DNA from: WS-7 sp036505295
Lineage (GTDB): Bacteria > Eisenbacteria > RBG-16-71-46 > SZUA-252
Length of the DNA stretch: 64,000 bases
Direction of reading: 5' to 3'
NCBI GenBank assembly: GCA_036505295.1
Contig: DASXTQ010000034.1
Span: forward strand, 1-64,000
The position numbers were made by a program, and so were the translations under genes. Positions within the stretch are counted from its first letter, which is position 1. Each line of letters starts with the position of its first letter. The notes beneath the pieces are model-generated. The model was not told the origin of the DNA. It ran no database searches and was given only the letters and a program-made list of their open reading frames with translations. Positions 36,069-43,862 of the stretch are shown one piece after another.

Positions 36069-36309
36069 AAGGGATTCGTCCGACTTTCGCTCTGTCGCGT
36101 TTCTTGGGATGTCGCGTTTCTCGACAATCCGCGTTCTTTCGTTCCCGCCCCCTCGTGAGAATCGATCCACGCGATCCTCGCTCCGTCTTCAGCTGTCCAT
36201 TCCCGTGACACCTGCTTCATCACGCGCAACGTTCTCGCATGGCTCGATTCTCCTCGAAGAAGATTCCGTAACCATTCCCGCGCGCGCGCGATGCAGTGCG
36301 TGATCCCGC

Positions 36310-36326
36310 TTGGCGCGCCCGATGCA
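36310..36326 (+). promoter_or_regulatory. Sigma-54-like -24/-12 promoter, distal
   Basis: TTGGCGCGCCCGATGCA matches YTGGCACG-N4-TTGCA with GG and GC exactly 12 bases apart; only one base in each half deviates. Transcription would start near 36337, about 60 bases before the receiver gene. Confidence 0.5.
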
Positions 36327-36332
36327 CCCGAC

Positions 36333-36349
36333 TTGGCCCGCTTTCTGCT
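36333..36349 (+). promoter_or_regulatory. Sigma-54-like -24/-12 promoter, proximal
   Basis: TTGGCCCGCTTTCTGCT has GG (36335-36336) and GC (36347-36348) at the required 12-base spacing; it is a weaker match than the distal site 23 bases upstream. One of the two may be fortuitous. Confidence 0.35.
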
Positions 36350-36399
36350 TTCTACTTCTAGCTGATGGACTCACATCGGTGCACAGGGGGAGGTGTGGA

Positions 36400-36786
36400 T
36401 TGGCGAAGTCCGTCCTCATCGTGGACGACGAAAAGCTGCTCGTACGCACACTCTCCAACGCACTAAAGGAGGCTGGGTACAAGATCACGGTCGCGGGATC
36501 CGCGGAACAGGCTGACAAGTACGTGTTCGGCGAGCAACCCTTCGACCTGATCCTTTTGGACAACCGCCTCCCGAAGGAAAGCGGCATGGAGGTTGTGAGA
36601 CGGGTTCGTGATCGCGCGGTCAAATCGAAGGTGATTCTGATGACCGCCTACGAAACCCCGGAGGTGAAAGCGGAAGCGAAGCGGCTCAAAGTCGAGCGAT
36701 ACCTAAAGAAGCCGTTCGACCTGACCGTTTTGTTGGAAGAGATCCATGATTTGATCGGCAATGGAGACAGCTCCACGGCCGGGTGA
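36400..36786 (+). CDS. Single-domain response regulator (receiver only)
   Basis: A 128-residue CheY-like receiver starting at a TTG six bases after GGGGGAGGTG. The acidic pair is VDDEK (Asp9/Asp10), the phospho-acceptor Asp54 is in LILLDNRLP, and the signalling Lys is in YLKKPFD. No output domain. It may relay phosphate or act by protein contact. Its position after an NtrB/NtrC-like pair, and behind sigma-54-like promoters, suggests it is a target of that pair. The 16-residue lysine peptide follows on the same transcript. Confidence 0.88.
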   Translation: MAKSVLIVDDEKLLVRTLSNALKEAGYKITVAGSAEQADKYVFGEQPFDLILLDNRLPKESGMEVVRRVRDRAVKSKVILMTAYETPEVKAEAKRLKVERYLKKPFDLTVLLEEIHDLIGNGDSSTAG

Positions 36787-36825
36787 GCCGGAAACGAATC
36801 CAACGTGAGGGGAGGTGATACCACG

Positions 36826-36876
36826 ATGCCGGCGAAGAAGAAGGCTGGAAAGAAGAAGGCCGCAAAGAAGAAGTAA
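36826..36876 (+). CDS. 16-residue lysine-rich peptide
   Basis: The ORF encodes MPAKKKAGKKKAAKKK, with nine lysines out of sixteen residues. It is preceded by GGAGGTGAT (36811-36819), a nine-base perfect complement to the 16S rRNA 3' end, with about 10 bases between GGAGG and the ATG. It lies 39 bases after the receiver gene and is followed within 25 bases by a strong terminator. Similar Lys/Ala repeats occur in histone-H1-like tails. The ribosome binding site and terminator argue for real expression; function is unknown. Confidence 0.6.
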   Translation: MPAKKKAGKKKAAKKK

Positions 36877-36900
36877 GAATTGCGGATTGGGCACGTCCTC

Positions 36901-36936
36901 GGGCCGCTCGGCTTCTACCGAGCGGCCCTGTTTCTT
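36901..36936 (+). terminator. Rho-independent terminator after the lysine peptide
   Basis: An 11-bp perfect stem (GGGCCGCTCGG, loop CTTCTA, CCGAGCGGCCC; 36901-36928) is followed by TGTTTCTT (36929-36936). Confidence 0.92.
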
Positions 36937-36945
36937 GCGGCCGGT

Positions 36946-36974
36946 TTGACATACCCGTCGCTCGCTGCGAAGAT
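36946..36974 (+). promoter_or_regulatory. Possible promoter of uvrA
   Basis: A perfect TTGACA (36946-36951), 17 bases, then GAAGAT (36969-36974), a weak -10. Transcription would start about 36981, at the second codon (GTG) of uvrA, so the transcript would be leaderless. Confidence 0.4.
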
Positions 36975-36977
36975 CAC

Positions 36978-39800
36978 ATGGTGTCCATTCCAAATTCAGG
37001 TGAAGGGGAGGGTTCGGTCCGGCTCTACGGCGCCCGCCAGAACAACCTCAAGAACATCGACGTCGAGTTCCCCCGCGCCGCCCTGACCGTCGTCACGGGA
37101 GTCAGCGGCTCCGGGAAGTCTTCCCTCGCCTTCGACACGATCTACGCCGAAGGCCAGCGCCGGTACGTCGAATGCGTGTCGACTTACGCGAAGCAGTTCC
37201 TCGAGCGTCTCCCCCGTCCGGACTACGACCGGGTCGACGGTCTCGCCCCCGCCCTCGCGATCCGTCAAGGCGCGGCGGCACAGACGGGCCGGTCTACGGT
37301 CGGGACGGTAACCGAAGTCGCCGACCACCTGAGACTCCTGCTCGCCCGCGTCGGCGAGACGATCTGCGCCAAATGCGGGACGAAGGTCCCGCGGCACAGC
37401 GTGGATTCGGTGCTCGAGGCGATTCTCGCGCGCGATCGGGAAGAGGTGACCCTCTGGCTCGAGCTTCCCGCCCATCGGGGGGAGACCGCCAAGCAGCTCT
37501 GGGCCCGCGCCCTCGCGCGCGGCTTCGTCAGGGCGCGGTCGGGCTCGGTCGTAGCCCCGCCTCCTCGAAAGGCTTCCGCGTTGGCCCGTACCGGCTGGGC
37601 GCGGCTCGATGAGCCCCCGCCGCGGGGTCTCACGCCCCCGATTCATGTGTACGTGGATCGGCTCCGGCCGGCACCCGAGAATCGGACGCGCCTTCGCGAG
37701 AGCCTCGAAATCGCATGGCGCGAGGGGCACGGGCGGGTCTTCGTGGAGGGTGAGGCAGGTGAGACCCTGTGCTACCACGACGGGAGGACCTGCGAGCGAT
37801 GCGGGCGCGAGTTTCCGGAGCCCCTCCCCCAGCTCTTCTCGTTCAACAGCCCGTACGGCGCCTGCCCCGAGTGCCGGGGCTTCGGTAATGTCCTGACGTT
37901 CACTCTACGCCGGATTGTCCCCGATCCGGGGAAGTCCGTGCTCGAAGGAGCGCTCGAGCCGTGGGCCAACTCGTGGCGCGCGCACTTTCTTCCTAAGCTC
38001 AAGACGGTGTCCGAGCGTTACGGCATTCCGCTCGACCGGCCCTTCCGCTCCCTCTCGAAGGAACACCGCAAGATCCTTCTCGAAGGGGCGCCCGGATTTC
38101 GCGGCGTGTTCCCCTTTCTCGAACGGCTCCGCGCGAAGTCTTACAAATCGAGCGCGAGATTCCTGGTGAAGCACTACCAGGAGGCCGTTCTTTGCGCCAC
38201 CTGCGGGGGCAACCGGCTCAAGCCTGAGGCTCTCGAGGTCTACGTGGGCGGCCGGAACATCGCCCAGCTGGGCGCGATGACCGTCGGCGAGCTTCGCTCC
38301 TTCCTTGCGGCCCTTCGACTCGATCCGACGGGCGAGCAGGTGGCGGCGACGATTCTTGCCGAGCTCCGAGGAAGGCTCGAGTACCTGAGCGAAACCGGTC
38401 TCGACTACCTCACCCTCGACCGGCCCTCCAAGACCCTGTCGGGAGGGGAGGCGCAGCGGATCGAGCTCGCGAACGCGTTGGGCGGGAGCTTGAGCCACGC
38501 GCTCTACGTTCTGGATGAGCCGACCGTAGGGCTTCATCCGCGCGACACCGAACGGCTGATCGGTGTCCTACGCCGGCTCCAGGGCCGGAAGAACACCCTT
38601 CTCGTCGTCGAGCACGACCCCGACGTCATTCAATCAGCCGATTGGATCCTCGAGCTGGGGCCGGGGGCGGGAGAGCGAGGCGGCCGGGTGCTCTATCAGG
38701 GGCCGCGCGAGCGGTGGCCCGGACGCGATCTGGCTTGCTCCGAGTGGGCCGGGGCGGTCGCGGACGCGGCCTCGGAGCCATACGGCCGCGCCAAGAAGGC
38801 CGCGTGGATCGAGGTTCGCGGCGCACGCGAGCACAATTTGAAAGGGATCGACGTGAGGATTCCGATCGGGGCGATCGTCGGCGTGTGCGGGGTCTCGGGC
38901 TCCGGAAAGTCCACCCTGATCGAAGAGATCCTCTGGCGCGCCGCCGCCAGCGCCATGGGGGAAGACGCCCCCGAGGCCGGAGCCCACGGCTCGGTGAACG
39001 GGCTTGAGTCGTTCGACCGGGTCGCGCTCGTAGATCAAACCCCGGTGATGAGATCTTTCCGGTCGAACCCGGTCACCTACATCAAGGCATTCGACCGGAT
39101 TCGCGAGCGGTATGCCCGAACGCCGCTCGCCCGGCAGCGCGGGTACACGCCCGGGACCTTCTCCTTCAACGTGAAGGGCGGGCGCTGCGAGCACTGTGAG
39201 GGAGCGGGAGTCGACCGCGTCGAGATGTATTTTCTCGCGGATCTTTGGGTTCCCTGCGAGGCGTGCGGGGGGAGGAGGTACCGCGCCGAGGTGCTCGAGG
39301 TCAAAGTCCACGGGCTCTCGCTCGATCAGCTCCTGGACAGGACGGTCGAGGAAACCCTGGCGCTCTTCCAGGGCGAGACCGAGATCCAGGAGCCGCTCTG
39401 GGTGCTCGAGAGGGTCGGCCTGGGCTACGTGAGGCTGGGCCAACCGCTCTCCACGTTGAGCGGCGGCGAGATCCAGAGGCTCAAGCTGGCGCGCGAGCTA
39501 GGGGACCGGACCTCGGCTGCGACGCTCTTCCTGCTCGATGAGCCGACCGTCGGGCTTCACCGCAAGGACATGCTGGTGCTGCTTCGAGTGCTCCGGGAGC
39601 TGAAACGCCGGGGCTCGACGGTGGTTCTCGTCGAGCACAACCTCGACCTTCTCGCGGCGTGCGATTACCTGATCGAGCTGGGACCCGAGGGCGGGGAGGC
39701 GGGAGGGTATCTCGTCGCGGAGGGGCCGCCCGAGGAGATCGCGAGGAACGAAGGCTCGCTGACGGGACGCTATCTCAGGAAGACGGCCGCCTGCGCGTAG
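36978..39800 (+). CDS. uvrA: Excinuclease ABC subunit A
   Basis: A 940-residue DNA-damage recognition ATPase with two ABC modules. The first has Walker A GVSGSGKSSLAFD, a zinc module (CERCG ... CPECRG), CATCGGNRLKPEAL, signature LSGGEAQRIELA and Walker B LYVLDEPTVGLHP. The second has Walker A GVSGSGKSTLIEE, the FSFNVKGGRCEHCEG ... CEACGGRRY zinc finger that touches DNA, and signature LSGGEIQRLKLA. It loads UvrB (15576-17759) in nucleotide excision repair. The ATG lies only 4 bases after a weak -10. Its 3' end overlaps the convergent gene by 31 bases. Confidence 0.97.
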   Translation: MVSIPNSGEGEGSVRLYGARQNNLKNIDVEFPRAALTVVTGVSGSGKSSLAFDTIYAEGQRRYVECVSTYAKQFLERLPRPDYDRVDGLAPALAIRQGAAAQTGRSTVGTVTEVADHLRLLLARVGETICAKCGTKVPRHSVDSVLEAILARDREEVTLWLELPAHRGETAKQLWARALARGFVRARSGSVVAPPPRKASALARTGWARLDEPPPRGLTPPIHVYVDRLRPAPENRTRLRESLEIAWREGHGRVFVEGEAGETLCYHDGRTCERCGREFPEPLPQLFSFNSPYGACPECRGFGNVLTFTLRRIVPDPGKSVLEGALEPWANSWRAHFLPKLKTVSERYGIPLDRPFRSLSKEHRKILLEGAPGFRGVFPFLERLRAKSYKSSARFLVKHYQEAVLCATCGGNRLKPEALEVYVGGRNIAQLGAMTVGELRSFLAALRLDPTGEQVAATILAELRGRLEYLSETGLDYLTLDRPSKTLSGGEAQRIELANALGGSLSHALYVLDEPTVGLHPRDTERLIGVLRRLQGRKNTLLVVEHDPDVIQSADWILELGPGAGERGGRVLYQGPRERWPGRDLACSEWAGAVADAASEPYGRAKKAAWIEVRGAREHNLKGIDVRIPIGAIVGVCGVSGSGKSTLIEEILWRAAASAMGEDAPEAGAHGSVNGLESFDRVALVDQTPVMRSFRSNPVTYIKAFDRIRERYARTPLARQRGYTPGTFSFNVKGGRCEHCEGAGVDRVEMYFLADLWVPCEACGGRRYRAEVLEVKVHGLSLDQLLDRTVEETLALFQGETEIQEPLWVLERVGLGYVRLGQPLSTLSGGEIQRLKLARELGDRTSAATLFLLDEPTVGLHRKDMLVLLRVLRELKRRGSTVVLVEHNLDLLAACDYLIELGPEGGEAGGYLVAEGPPEEIARNEGSLTGRYLRKTAACA

Positions 39801-40381
39801 TCGAAGGGATGGTGGCTTGGCGCGGACATGCGGCCGCGGACCAGGAAGCCGAGCCGTTTCGTGGCGAGCAGCTCGACTCCCGCGTAGGCATGCGATTTCA
39901 CGTAGAGCTTCCCTTTGTAGCTCGAGCGATTGAAGCCCTCGAGCGAGGCGACCTGCACCACCGTGTGGACGCCCGGCCCGAACTCGAGCAAGGGGCGGAT
40001 GCGCCAGCTTTGCCGGTAGGTTGCGGGCGGGCGAAAGAGCACGTAGATGCTCACGATCCCTTCGGACAGCTGGCTCTTCGTGGTCCCCGTCAGCTCGCCC
40101 ATGACGCTCCGCTCGAAGGGCCCGCGCTCGTTCAGGAACCTCCGGTAGGCGAAGCTGCCGGTCACGTCGAAAAAGCCCTGCACGGCGCCGATCCCCAGCT
40201 CGAACCGATCCTGCTCCTCCCCGGTGCGGCCGGACGGGGCGGCCTGACGTGGCGGCGGGGTCGTGGCCGTCGAATCCTGCGTCCCCGCATGACACGCGGA
40301 ACCGCACGCCAGGAGCATGATCTCGAAGAGGATGAAGGCGAGAAACCCGGATCGAAGAGCCGTGGATCGGCCCGCGATCAC
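39770..40381 (-). CDS. Exported protein of unknown function, barrel-like
   Basis: A 203-residue protein starting at a GTG that overlaps the preceding stop (GTGA). The signal region is FLAFILFEIMLLACGSACHA; the LLAC sequence could be a lipobox, or cleavage could follow ACHA. A Thr/Pro/Gln-rich linker leads to a beta-rich domain (ELGIGAVQGFFDVTGSFAYRRF, then RPLLEFGPGVHTVV, and AYAGVELLATKRLGFLVRGR). It resembles small outer-membrane barrels with alternating aromatic residues. No family is recognised. It is co-transcribed with the lipoprotein gene upstream. Confidence 0.6.
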   Translation of the reverse strand: MIAGRSTALRSGFLAFILFEIMLLACGSACHAGTQDSTATTPPPRQAAPSGRTGEEQDRFELGIGAVQGFFDVTGSFAYRRFLNERGPFERSVMGELTGTTKSQLSEGIVSIYVLFRPPATYRQSWRIRPLLEFGPGVHTVVQVASLEGFNRSSYKGKLYVKSHAYAGVELLATKRLGFLVRGRMSAPSHHPFDYAQAAVFLR

Positions 40382-40824
40382 GGAACCGCCACGTCGCTCG
40401 AAGAGATGAAATCGGGGCCGGCGGCAATATAGCAGCGATAGTTCCCGCGGGGGACGCGGACGCCTTGCGCGTCCGTGAAATCCCAAATGATCGGGGGCGT
40501 GCGGTACTGTCCGATCGTGGCGGCTTCCTCGCCGTCGAGCAGGACCTTGACCAACGCGCCGTGCGCGTCGAAAGCGGCGAGACGGACGTGGAGGGTTCGC
40601 GGCAGAAAGAACGAGATCGAGTAGGAAATCGCCGTCTGGGTCCCGGGAGCGTTCACCAAGGTGGCGCATACCTGAACATGGTCTCCCGCAGCTCCGAACT
40701 TGTCGCACACGGCCCAGGAAGTCGGCTGCGAGCCCGGAAAGAAGTCGAGGGGGCTATTCACTTCCTCGGCCGAGCAACCCAGGATAGAGGCCAATAGAAG
40801 GGATGCCAGAACACGCAGGGGCAC
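40378..40824 (-). CDS. Lipoprotein with a FlgD-like fold segment
   Basis: A 148-residue protein with a lipoprotein signal (RVLASLLLASILGCSAEE). The C-terminal half has the pattern typical of FlgD-Ig-like beta sandwiches of the FCB group (VRLAAFDAHGALVKVLLDGEEAATIG, then IIWDFTDAQGVRVPRGNYRCYI). Such domains occur in secreted proteins before T9SS-type tails. The GTG at 40824 follows GGAG by 5 bases. Function unknown; the next gene is coupled through GTGA. Confidence 0.65.
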   Translation of the reverse strand: MPLRVLASLLLASILGCSAEEVNSPLDFFPGSQPTSWAVCDKFGAAGDHVQVCATLVNAPGTQTAISYSISFFLPRTLHVRLAAFDAHGALVKVLLDGEEAATIGQYRTPPIIWDFTDAQGVRVPRGNYRCYIAAGPDFISSSDVAVP

Positions 40825-41253
40825 ACGCGCTCCGATCCGGCGAATCGAAATCGAGACGGGGAAGGACCGCCGAGGGGGCAGCGGTCGCGGAGAGCACGGG
40901 GGGACGATCAAAATGGTGCGACCTTGTCAGGCTCTCCAGTCAAAAAAAATGGGAGGAAGTTCCCCGCACATCCACGTGATTCGCACGTTAAAACCTCGCA
41001 AGAAACGACCCGCTGGATAGACTAGGTCTTAGCTGCGGATTGGGCACGAGGCGGCAGGGAACTCCGCTCGAATGAATCTTTGTCGATGGTCTCCGGGCTG
41101 TCAACAGGTTTTCGGCTTACCGGCGCGGAAAAGGTGCCCGAGGACGGCCGGATCCCCTGTTTCTTCCGAGTTGCCCGAGGACGGGGCGGCGTGGTACGGT
41201 TCAGCGTTTGTTTGCGTGGTGTCCGCTACATATAGAAGGGAAACACCTCCGGC
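40825..41253 (+). other. Intergenic region between the lipoprotein gene and ffh
   Basis: The 429 bases hold divergent control signals and no convincing ORF. A 13-base direct repeat TGCCCGAGGACGG lies at 41135-41147 and 41172-41184. The 15-mer TGCGGATTGGGCACG (41034-41048) is also found at 36881-36895 in front of uvrA. An A-run (40942-40949) is near the lipoprotein side. No SRP RNA, tmRNA or tRNA is recognisable. Confidence 0.5.
41208..41236 (+). promoter_or_regulatory. Possible promoter for the ffh operon
   Basis: TTGTTT (41208-41213) and TATAGA (41231-41236) are 17 bases apart; transcription would start near 41243, about 10 bases ahead of the GTG of ffh. Confidence 0.45.
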
Positions 41254-42570
41254 GTGTTTGACGAGCTGACCACGAAGTTGGCCGGAGTGTTCCGGAAGCT
41301 GACTGGCCGCGGCCGGTTAGGCGAGCAGGACGTCCGCGACGCGGTCCGGGAAATCCGCCGGGTTCTCCTCGAGGCGGACGTGAACCTAGCCGTGGCCCGT
41401 GACCTCTGTAAGCGTGTGGAAACGCGGGCGGTAGGTGCCGAGCTTCTGCAGAGCGTCTCGCCCGGGCAGCAGGTCGTCAAGATCGTGTTCGACGAGCTTG
41501 TTTCGCTGCTCGGCGGTACGGCGGTGGCCGGCATGCAGTTCCCGTCGAACCGCGCGGCGGTGGTCCTGATGGTCGGGCTCCAGGGCTCCGGAAAGACCAC
41601 GAGCGCGGCGAAGCTCGCGCGCCACTGGAAAGAGCGCGGCAAGCGGGTCCTGCTAGCGGCGCTGGATCTGCGGCGACCCGCGGCGATCGACCAGCTCGAA
41701 GTGCTAGGAAAATCGATCGATGCGCCCGTCCATCTGAGCCGGGACGCGAGCGATCCTGTCGTGCTGGCCGGGGAGGCGCGATCCCGAGCGGATCGCGAGG
41801 GCTTCGACCTTCTGATCGCGGACACGGCGGGCCGGCTCCATGTCGACGAGGAGCTGATGGCCGAAGTGGCCCGGCTTCAGGGGTCGCTCCAGCCGACCGA
41901 GACGCTTCTCGTCCTGGACGGCATGACGGGCCAGGACGCGGTCGTGATCGCCGAAGCCTTCACGAAGCGGCTCGGCGTAACCGGGTTCGTCCTTACGAAG
42001 ATGGACGGGGACGCTCGGGGTGGCGCGGCCCTTTCGCTGCGCGCCGTCTGCGGGGCGCCGATCCGCTACCTGGGGGTCGGTGAGAAGGTCGAAGCGCTTG
42101 AGACGTTTCACGCGGACCGGCTTGCCTCGCGCATCCTGGGCATGGGGGACGTCGTGACGCTGGTCGAGCGCGCTCAGGAGCGGCTCGATCATTCGAAGGC
42201 CGAAGCGCTCGAGAAGAAGCTTCGCAAGGAGGGGTTCACCCTCGAGGATTTTCTCGGGCAGCTTCAGGAAATGAAAAAGCTCGGTCCGATGGACGAGCTC
42301 TTGAAGATGCTCCCCGGGGTGAAGGTCCCGGCGGGGGTGGAGCTCAGCGACCAGGAGCTCCGGCGGACCGAAGCGATCATCCAGTCGATGACCCGCCAGG
42401 AGCGAACCCGGCCACAGGTCATCGACGGCAGCCGCCGCAAGCGGATCGCCCGCGGCAGCGGCACCACGGTGCAAGACGTGAATCGCCTGCTCCGGCAATT
42501 CGAGCAGGCGCGGACGATGCTGAAGCGATTCGGCGGGAAGCGCGGGCGGCTCCCGATGGGGATGCCGTAA
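41254..42570 (+). CDS. ffh: Signal recognition particle protein Ffh (SRP54)
   Basis: A 438-residue GTPase with the N-domain, G-domain (GLQGSGKTTSAAKLA; DTAGRL; TKMDGDARGG) and a methionine-rich M-domain (about 300-438: FLGQLQEMKKLG, then GSGTTVQDVNRLLRQF) that binds signal peptides and SRP RNA. It targets membrane proteins to FtsY at the inner membrane. It starts the conserved ffh-rpsP-khpA-rimM-trmD-rplS-rnhB-yraN cluster. Confidence 0.97.
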   Translation: MFDELTTKLAGVFRKLTGRGRLGEQDVRDAVREIRRVLLEADVNLAVARDLCKRVETRAVGAELLQSVSPGQQVVKIVFDELVSLLGGTAVAGMQFPSNRAAVVLMVGLQGSGKTTSAAKLARHWKERGKRVLLAALDLRRPAAIDQLEVLGKSIDAPVHLSRDASDPVVLAGEARSRADREGFDLLIADTAGRLHVDEELMAEVARLQGSLQPTETLLVLDGMTGQDAVVIAEAFTKRLGVTGFVLTKMDGDARGGAALSLRAVCGAPIRYLGVGEKVEALETFHADRLASRILGMGDVVTLVERAQERLDHSKAEALEKKLRKEGFTLEDFLGQLQEMKKLGPMDELLKMLPGVKVPAGVELSDQELRRTEAIIQSMTRQERTRPQVIDGSRRKRIARGSGTTVQDVNRLLRQFEQARTMLKRFGGKRGRLPMGMP

Positions 42571-42614
42571 CCGGCCCCTGCCCACGCCACGTACCACCAC
42601 GGAGGAGAGGAAGA

Positions 42615-43085
42615 ATGTCAGTCGTCATTCGCATGAAACGGGCGGGTGCCAAGAAGCGCCCGTTCTACCGCGTTGTCGTCGCGGATTCGAGATTCGCCCG
42701 CGACGGCCGCTACATCGAGCAGCTGGGCTACTACGACCCGCTGACCGAGCCCGCGAAATTCCACGTCGATGCGGGGAAGTTCGAGTTCTGGATCCGCCGT
42801 GGAGCGAGGCCCTCGGAGTCGGTCGAGGTGATGATGGCGAAGCACGCGCCGGGGGCTCTTCGTCCGGCGCCGCTTCCCTCCGAGTCCCGACCCGAAGCAG
42901 AGCCGAAGGCGGCCGAGCCGAAGCCCAAGAAGGCAAAGAAGGTGAAGGCGGCCGTCAAGGTAGCTCGCAAGGCAAAGCCGGTCACCAAGGCGAGCCAGAA
43001 GAAAGCAAAGACCCGTGCGAAGGCCAAGGCCAAGAAAGCGACCGGAGCCCCCAAGGCGAGGAAGGCGAAGAAACCGAAGAAATGA
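42615..43085 (+). CDS. rpsP: 30S ribosomal protein S16 with a long basic tail
   Basis: The first ~85 residues are standard S16 (MSVVIRMKRAGAKKRPFYRVVV, GYYDPL, IRRGARPSESV). After about residue 95 comes a Lys/Ala/Pro tail of about 60 residues (KPKKAKKVKAAVKVARKAKP and similar), like histone H1 C-termini; typical S16 is 80-90 residues. GGAGGAGAGGAAG precedes the ATG. The tail may add rRNA contacts. Coupled to khpA by ATGA. Confidence 0.96.
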   Translation: MSVVIRMKRAGAKKRPFYRVVVADSRFARDGRYIEQLGYYDPLTEPAKFHVDAGKFEFWIRRGARPSESVEVMMAKHAPGALRPAPLPSESRPEAEPKAAEPKPKKAKKVKAAVKVARKAKPVTKASQKKAKTRAKAKAKKATGAPKARKAKKPKK

Positions 43086-43330
43086 CCGACTCGGCGCGGC
43101 TCAAATCGTTCATCGAGTATTGCGCGCGGAACCTGGTGGACCATCCGGATCTCGTGCATGTGGACGAGCGCGTCACCGGTCAAACCGCGGTGTATACCCT
43201 GCGCGTAGGACCGACCGATTTGGGAAAGGTGATCGGCAGGGAAGGAAAGACGGCTCACGCTCTGCGCACGCTCCTCTCCGCGTCGGCGAGCGCCGAGGAC
43301 CGGCGGGCCGTACTCGAGATTGCAGACTGA
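43082..43330 (+). CDS. khpA: KH-domain RNA-binding protein KhpA
   Basis: An 82-residue single KH domain with the GxxG-type loop (LGKVIGREGKTAHALR). KhpA binds RNA with KhpB in many bacteria and affects cell size and division. Its place between rpsP and rimM is standard. ATGA overlap with rpsP; its own stop lies inside rimM. Confidence 0.93.
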   Translation: MTDSARLKSFIEYCARNLVDHPDLVHVDERVTGQTAVYTLRVGPTDLGKVIGREGKTAHALRTLLSASASAEDRRAVLEIAD

Positions 43331-43844
43331 GCGACCCGAAGAGCCGATCCTCGTGGGCTCGATCGCGAGGGCCCACGGGATCAAAGGGGAAGTGGTCGTC
43401 GATGTCTGGAGCGACGCCCCGGAGCGGTTTGCGCCTGGACGGACGGTCACCGCGCGCCTTGTGGGAGGCGGCGAGCGCGCGATGACCGTGCAGGCCATGC
43501 GGCCGTTCGGGGAGCGCCTCCTCATCACCTTCGAGGGGGTGGGGACGCGGACCGAGGCGGAAGCGCTCCGCGGCGCCGATCTCACGATCCCACGCGGGGA
43601 GGCGGCTGCGTTGCCCGAGGGCACGCATTACCGCTTCGAGCTCCTCGGGCTTCGCGTGGTCACGCGCGAGGGCTCGGAGCTCGGGACGATCGCCGACATT
43701 TTCTCGACCGGCAGCAACGACGTCATCGTCGTGCGCGGTCCACGCCGCGAGACGCTGCTCCCGTCCTTGGCGAGCGTCGTCTTGTCGGTCGACTTGGAGC
43801 GCGGCGAGATGGTGGTGGAGGTTCCGCCCGGACTGAACGAGTAG
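43320..43844 (+). CDS. rimM: Ribosome maturation factor RimM
   Basis: A 174-residue two-domain protein: the N-terminal domain begins LVGSIARAHGIKGEVVV, and the PRC-barrel C-terminal domain contains LLGLRVVTREGSELGTI and GSNDVIVVRG. RimM helps assemble the 30S head and binds S19. The TTG start overlaps khpA by 11 bases; no better start is available. Confidence 0.95.
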   Translation: MQTERPEEPILVGSIARAHGIKGEVVVDVWSDAPERFAPGRTVTARLVGGGERAMTVQAMRPFGERLLITFEGVGTRTEAEALRGADLTIPRGEAAALPEGTHYRFELLGLRVVTREGSELGTIADIFSTGSNDVIVVRGPRRETLLPSLASVVLSVDLERGEMVVEVPPGLNE

Positions 43845-43862
43845 CCCCGCGGGGGACCCGGA

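Larger units (their letters stand above)
36069..36399 (+). other. Intergenic region between the NtrC-like gene and the lone receiver gene
   Basis: The 331 bases hold no convincing ORF and are less G-rich than the neighbours. A 12-base direct repeat TGTCGCGTTTCT occurs at 36093-36104 and 36110-36121 (17 bases apart, on the same DNA face only roughly). Two sigma-54-like sites lie near the 3' end. This looks like a regulatory region with activator sites upstream of a -24/-12 promoter. Confidence 0.5.

Noticed and set aside
40949..41020. A basic 23-residue reading frame (KPRKKRPAG end) before the shared 15-mer
   Set aside because: The only Shine-Dalgarno-like GGGAGGAAG lies inside the frame, too far from any later start; unlike the 36826 peptide, no terminator follows.
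40825..41253. A possible SRP RNA gene next to ffh
   Set aside because: The conserved GGAA-loop helix of SRP RNA was not found on either strand.
41072..41269. A 65-codon frame ahead of ffh
   Set aside because: No ribosome binding site, no conserved features, and it crosses the ffh start.
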